Shown here one piece after another: positions 5,587 to 9,293 of a DNA stretch of 9,293 bases (the stretch's first letter is position 1; every line of letters starts with the position of its first letter). Under the pieces are notes generated by a model that did no database searches, was not told the DNA's origin, and saw only the letters and a program-made list of their open reading frames with translations. This DNA comes from Bacteroidales bacterium UBA4866 (GTDB lineage Bacteria; Bacteroidota; Bacteroidia; Bacteroidales; P3): the NCBI GenBank assembly GCA_002399565.1, contig DHDW01000037.1, positions 20,749 to 30,041 on the forward strand, in the 5' to 3' direction. The position numbers and the translations under genes are program-made.

Positions 5587-8500
5587 TTAATGATTGACTA
5601 TTAGTTTAATTGTTTTATTAGTATTATTTGTTGTTAGTTTAATATAATAAATACCTGAAGGATAATTCTTGGTGTCTAAGATTAGTTCTTCTTTATTTGC
5701 TTCAATATCATAATTTTTTAGCTGCCTACCATATAAATCATAAACAGAAATAATAGCCTTTTCATTCAAATTATTTATTCTTATTACTGAGCTATTATTT
5801 GTTGGATTAGGAAATATATTTATTGACAAATCATCACTAATTATGTCTTCATTTAATGAAAGTGTAGTAAAGTTTTTTACTGTTCCATAAACCGTTCCTG
5901 CAATATTTACGAAGTAAGTTGTATAATAGAATAAAGAATCTGACGGTAAATTCTCAAGTCTATAATGGAAGTCGGTTAAAGTACTATTATATATTATTGG
6001 AATTTTAACAACACCCTCTGATAGAAGATTAATGTCAGGTTGATTATCTAATAAAAATCCCATTTCAACTCCTGTTGTTGCATTACCATTGCTTACTAAT
6101 AATCCATTTAAAATTACAGAAGAATCTGTAATAGAACTAGCATCAAGAGTTTCTACTTCTCCTTCTAAAATAGTTACCAATGTTGTAAAGCCAACCCCAA
6201 CCCAATTGGATATATAAGAATAATCTACTCCTCTAACATAAGCGATATAAGGTGTTGCACCAATTAGATTATCAAACATAAAGTTTGTATCTATTACTTG
6301 AATTGGAGTTATTGTGGTATCTAAAGTTACTTCCCAAAGAACCTCGTCATCACCCTTTTGCCATAAGAAATAAGCACTAGTATCTGTAATATTTGTTACT
6401 AAAGCGTTTATTGGAGAAGGACAATATCTTTTATGATTAGTTGTAAACTCAACTCCTACCCATGGAGAATGAGAATATACACAATTAGAACGGACATAAG
6501 CTGTGTAATGTGTGGAATCTGATAAATTAGAGAATTGATAATTTGTGTCATTTACATTAATATGATTAACTAATGTATCTAATGATACATCCCAAGATGT
6601 TTCATCTCCAGCAGGACTCCAAGTAAAGAAAGCAGAACTTTCAGTTGTATTAGTTATTGTCAATGAATTTGGCTCAGGACAAGGAGGTGAATAGTTTTGA
6701 TTATAGTCTATTAGGACATCATCAATATAATAATTACAAGAATTACATTTAAATGAAATATAACGACCATTGCCTGTATAATTACTAAAATCAACATTTA
6801 TAGTTTCCCAAATATTTTGATAAGTAGCAGCTACTGATGTTATTGAATCAAAAGTGCTTCCATCATTTGGATCACTCATAATTCCAATAGTTAAATAAAT
6901 AATGTAATAATAAGGTCTTTTAATCGATAAACTCACTTTCAAATCACTAATATTAATACTTGAATCAATTTGCGGAGTTGAAGCAATTGAATAATCACCA
7001 TCAAATGCAAGAATATCCAATCCATTTGGAGGAGAATTATTTGTAAAAGTTACTTGTGGAATTCTATATGGGTCTGTAGAATATCCCGTCCAACAAGGAA
7101 GCATATCAGTTTCAATCCAATATACTGTATCAAAATTTTCAAAAAATGGAATTGATGAAATTGTAGCACAAGGAGTACTAAACTGCGAAAAATGACTTGC
7201 AGTTGAAAGTCCATTACCACAAATAGTTTTTACATAAACATCATATGTTGATGCTTGATATATTCCAATGAGATTATAAGGGATTGAAGTAACATAAACA
7301 GAGTCAGTTGTTGCAGTGCCAATCTTTCTATAATATAAATACCAAGCAGTATCTGAAGAATGTGTAGGCAACCAATTAATAGTTGCATGATTTGAACCAA
7401 CATTACTTATTGATATTTGAGTTGGCTGAGCACATTGTGGGATATAATCTATTTCAATATCATCTAATGTAAAATAATAAGGATTTCCTACAGTTTTAAA
7501 TGCAATGTATTTGTCAGTACCAGCAAGAAGAGTTGAGTTAAATAGCACTTCATATTCTCTCATAATATTATCATTACATGAAATTTCAAAAACGTCTTCA
7601 AAAGTATTCGTATCATTTTTATTGCTCATAACACCAACAATTAATGTAGAAGTGAAATTTTCATTTGCACCATATATATCCTTCATTTTAAATTTAACTT
7701 TTAAAAGATTAATATCTTCTTCAATTTGAGGAGTAATTACATAATGAGGAGTATTCCAATTGCTATTAAGCATTAAGCTTGAAGGATATGATGAGTAATT
7801 TTCTTGAATAATTGTTGGGTTATTAATTGATGACCAGCAAAGAGGATAATTTAATCCAAAGTTTGAATAAGAATCAAAGTTTTCTATGTAAGGGAAAGAA
7901 GATATTTTTCCACATTGTGTATGAAAGGTAATTGTATCACTATTATCTGTAGGAGTATTACAGTCTAATCTAACATAAAAATTATAAAAAGTTGAAGGTG
8001 CTAAATTTGTAAGGTGATAAGGTAAAGAAGTTACATAAACTGAATCAAAACTAATGTCAGAAGATTTCTTATAATATAGCCAGCAATTAGGAGCAGGAAT
8101 TGTTATTGTGTTCCAATTTAACTCGGCGCTATCAGTTGTAATATTGGTTGCTCTTAGATTAATTGGGGTAAAACAATTACTATAATTATCTATATATACA
8201 TTATCTATATCAATATAAGGATATGAAGAGTAAGTATTTGGTACTTTTGCTTTAAATGCTATAATATGTCCATTCCCAGTATAATTATTAAAATATACTA
8301 TTTTTTCAACCCAGGAAGTTTCTGTTGTAGAAAGAGTCGTTATTGAATCAAAAGTTGACACATCATTTTCATCAGACATAATACCTACTATTAAATTTTC
8401 TTGTTCTCCTTGCATCATAAATCTCATAAATAAATCATTAATATGAATGGATGAATCAAAAGTAGGAAGTAATGCATAACTGCTTGTATTTGGATATGAA

Positions 8501-9293
8501 TTTGGATAGTATAAACCTAAACTATAAGAACTTTGATATCCACCATTATAAACTCTTGGAGTATTATTGTTTAATGGATTTATTCTATTCCAGCAGTCAA
8601 TATAGTTAGAACTGTTATATGTTTCAAAATCTTCATAAAAAGGGATTTGTGTTAAATAATTACAATCAGTAGTAAAAGTAACAATGTTACTTATTTCCAA
8701 AAAAGTGGAATCGCAAACTAATCGAAGATAAGCATTATATTTTGTATTTGGTAATAGGTTTGAAAAAAAATAACTTAGATTATTAATTACAGGAATTGAA
8801 TCATAATAAATTGAATCATTTTCTTTAATATATAAATACCAAGAACTGTCATTTGCAAAGGCTGTCCATGATGCTAATGCACTTGATTGAGTAATATTGG
8901 ATACATTTAATTCTGAAACCACACAATTATTTGGAAGAATAGAAATATTATCTATTGCGGCTGGTGGTTGAGCCCCTCTACCATCATTAGTCCAAACAAA
9001 AATTAATTTTTTAATTGTCCCATTTGCTCCTAAATATGGAAGTTGAATAGTATGATTATTTATTGTTGTTGGATTTGATGGATTACAAAAATATGACCTA
9101 TTTCCTGAAAAAAGAATTACACCATCTGTATATGAAGTAGTAGAGAAATCAGGTCGTGTAGAAGAACCTGTAAATACAACATCTTCATCAACAAGAAATA
9201 CTTTTAAATAATCAAAATTAATCTCTCCTCCAATTCTTGAATTAAAAGATAAAGTATACCCTCCTGCCCCAGAAACCTCAAATAATCGAGAAG
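5587..9293 (-). CDS. large modular T9SS-exported protein with fn3 and choice-of-anchor J-like domains (5' end outside window)
   Basis: The frame stays open to the window edge; 1234 residues are visible. The GTG at 8922 is not the start, because the preceding 123 codons encode a matching domain (FNSRIGGE, then WTNDGRG and AIDNISI). Numbering from the first full codon at 9291: partial anchor-J/jelly-roll domain 1-118; fn3-like 122-209; anchor-J-like 211-369; fn3 373-459; anchor-J 460-616; fn3 620-707; anchor-J 708-864; fn3 871-951; fn3 957-1037; a different Ig/fn3-like domain 1049-1144 (GFLLDNQ, YGTVKNFTT); and the T9SS sorting domain 1153-1234 with FPNP (1160-1163), VYDLYGRQL and YPSGIYYIKL. 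The anchor-J domains share G(I/V)MS-x2-ND-x2-TF at 303, 553 and 803, a 250-residue period. In Bacteroidota such tails direct export through the T9SS and surface attachment or release. No catalytic domain is visible, so adhesion or scaffold is inferred; an enzyme could lie upstream. Confidence 0.92.
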   Translation of the reverse strand, partial: SRLFEVSGAGGYTLSFNSRIGGEINFDYLKVFLVDEDVVFTGSSTRPDFSTTSYTDGVILFSGNRSYFCNPSNPTTINNHTIQLPYLGANGTIKKLIFVWTNDGRGAQPPAAIDNISILPNNCVVSELNVSNITQSSALASWTAFANDSSWYLYIKENDSIYYDSIPVINNLSYFFSNLLPNTKYNAYLRLVCDSTFLEISNIVTFTTDCNYLTQIPFYEDFETYNSSNYIDCWNRINPLNNNTPRVYNGGYQSSYSLGLYYPNSYPNTSSYALLPTFDSSIHINDLFMRFMMQGEQENLIVGIMSDENDVSTFDSITTLSTTETSWVEKIVYFNNYTGNGHIIAFKAKVPNTYSSYPYIDIDNVYIDNYSNCFTPINLRATNITTDSAELNWNTITIPAPNCWLYYKKSSDISFDSVYVTSLPYHLTNLAPSTFYNFYVRLDCNTPTDNSDTITFHTQCGKISSFPYIENFDSYSNFGLNYPLCWSSINNPTIIQENYSSYPSSLMLNSNWNTPHYVITPQIEEDINLLKVKFKMKDIYGANENFTSTLIVGVMSNKNDTNTFEDVFEISCNDNIMREYEVLFNSTLLAGTDKYIAFKTVGNPYYFTLDDIEIDYIPQCAQPTQISISNVGSNHATINWLPTHSSDTAWYLYYRKIGTATTDSVYVTSIPYNLIGIYQASTYDVYVKTICGNGLSTASHFSQFSTPCATISSIPFFENFDTVYWIETDMLPCWTGYSTDPYRIPQVTFTNNSPPNGLDILAFDGDYSIASTPQIDSSINISDLKVSLSIKRPYYYIIYLTIGIMSDPNDGSTFDSITSVAATYQNIWETINVDFSNYTGNGRYISFKCNSCNYYIDDVLIDYNQNYSPPCPEPNSLTITNTTESSAFFTWSPAGDETSWDVSLDTLVNHINVNDTNYQFSNLSDSTHYTAYVRSNCVYSHSPWVGVEFTTNHKRYCPSPINALVTNITDTSAYFLWQKGDDEVLWEVTLDTTITPIQVIDTNFMFDNLIGATPYIAYVRGVDYSYISNWVGVGFTTLVTILEGEVETLDASSITDSSVILNGLLVSNGNATTGVEMGFLLDNQPDINLLSEGVVKIPIIYNSTLTDFHYRLENLPSDSLFYYTTYFVNIAGTVYGTVKNFTTLSLNEDIISDDLSINIFPNPTNNSSVIRINNLNEKAIISVYDLYGRQLKNYDIEANKEELILDTKNYPSGIYYIKLTTNNTNKTIKLIVNH

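Noticed and set aside
7505..7729. Plus-strand open frame of 74 codons within the large gene.
   Set aside because: It is antisense to a conserved anchor-J-like domain and has no recognisable features.

Overview
This is an AT-rich window from a member of the Bacteroidota, most likely an uncultured Bacteroidales. Three things point there. The large protein at the right end finishes in a type IX secretion (T9SS) C-terminal sorting domain. Several genes are preceded by the TAnnTTTG -7 element typical of the phylum. Shine-Dalgarno sequences are weak or absent. Gene content (GH29 fucosidase, MsrAB, T9SS adhesin-like protein) suits a host- or glycan-associated anaerobe, but the species cannot be named from the sequence.

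Layout. Positions 1-1332 (+) hold the 3' part of an alpha-L-fucosidase gene whose start lies outside the window. A well-formed promoter then drives a tiny Cys/His-rich lipoprotein gene (1430-1699, +), which ends in a strong hairpin terminator. Next comes a small cupin gene (1865-2203, +), preceded by a perfect 11-bp inverted repeat. It converges on a compact minus-strand operon, read right to left as thiL (thiamine-monophosphate kinase), a HAD-family hydrolase and a DivIC/FtsB-like division protein, with junctions of 2 nt and a 1-nt overlap. Upstream of that, also on the minus strand, is a lipoprotein MsrA-MsrB fusion (4293-5381). The right 40% is one very long minus-strand gene (5587 to beyond 9293) for a modular surface or secreted protein. 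It alternates fibronectin type III-like and choice-of-anchor J-like (cleaved adhesin) domains in units of about 250 residues and ends in the T9SS tail.

The 205-bp gap between the large gene and msrAB contains three exact 21-bp tandem units and a hairpin terminator. On the minus strand the units are in frame with an ATG and a stop, giving a possible 31-residue, lysine-rich peptide made of 7-residue repeats, placed 7 nt after the large gene's stop codon. This and the two-module Cys/His lipoprotein are the least explained items here. Neither can be shown from sequence alone to be a new system.

Functional links are loose. The fucosidase, the MsrAB lipoprotein and the T9SS protein act at or outside the cell surface (the fucosidase's location is inferred, since its N-terminus is missing). 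The thiL-HAD-divIC operon is housekeeping. No tRNA, rRNA, CRISPR array, insertion sequence or phage gene was seen.
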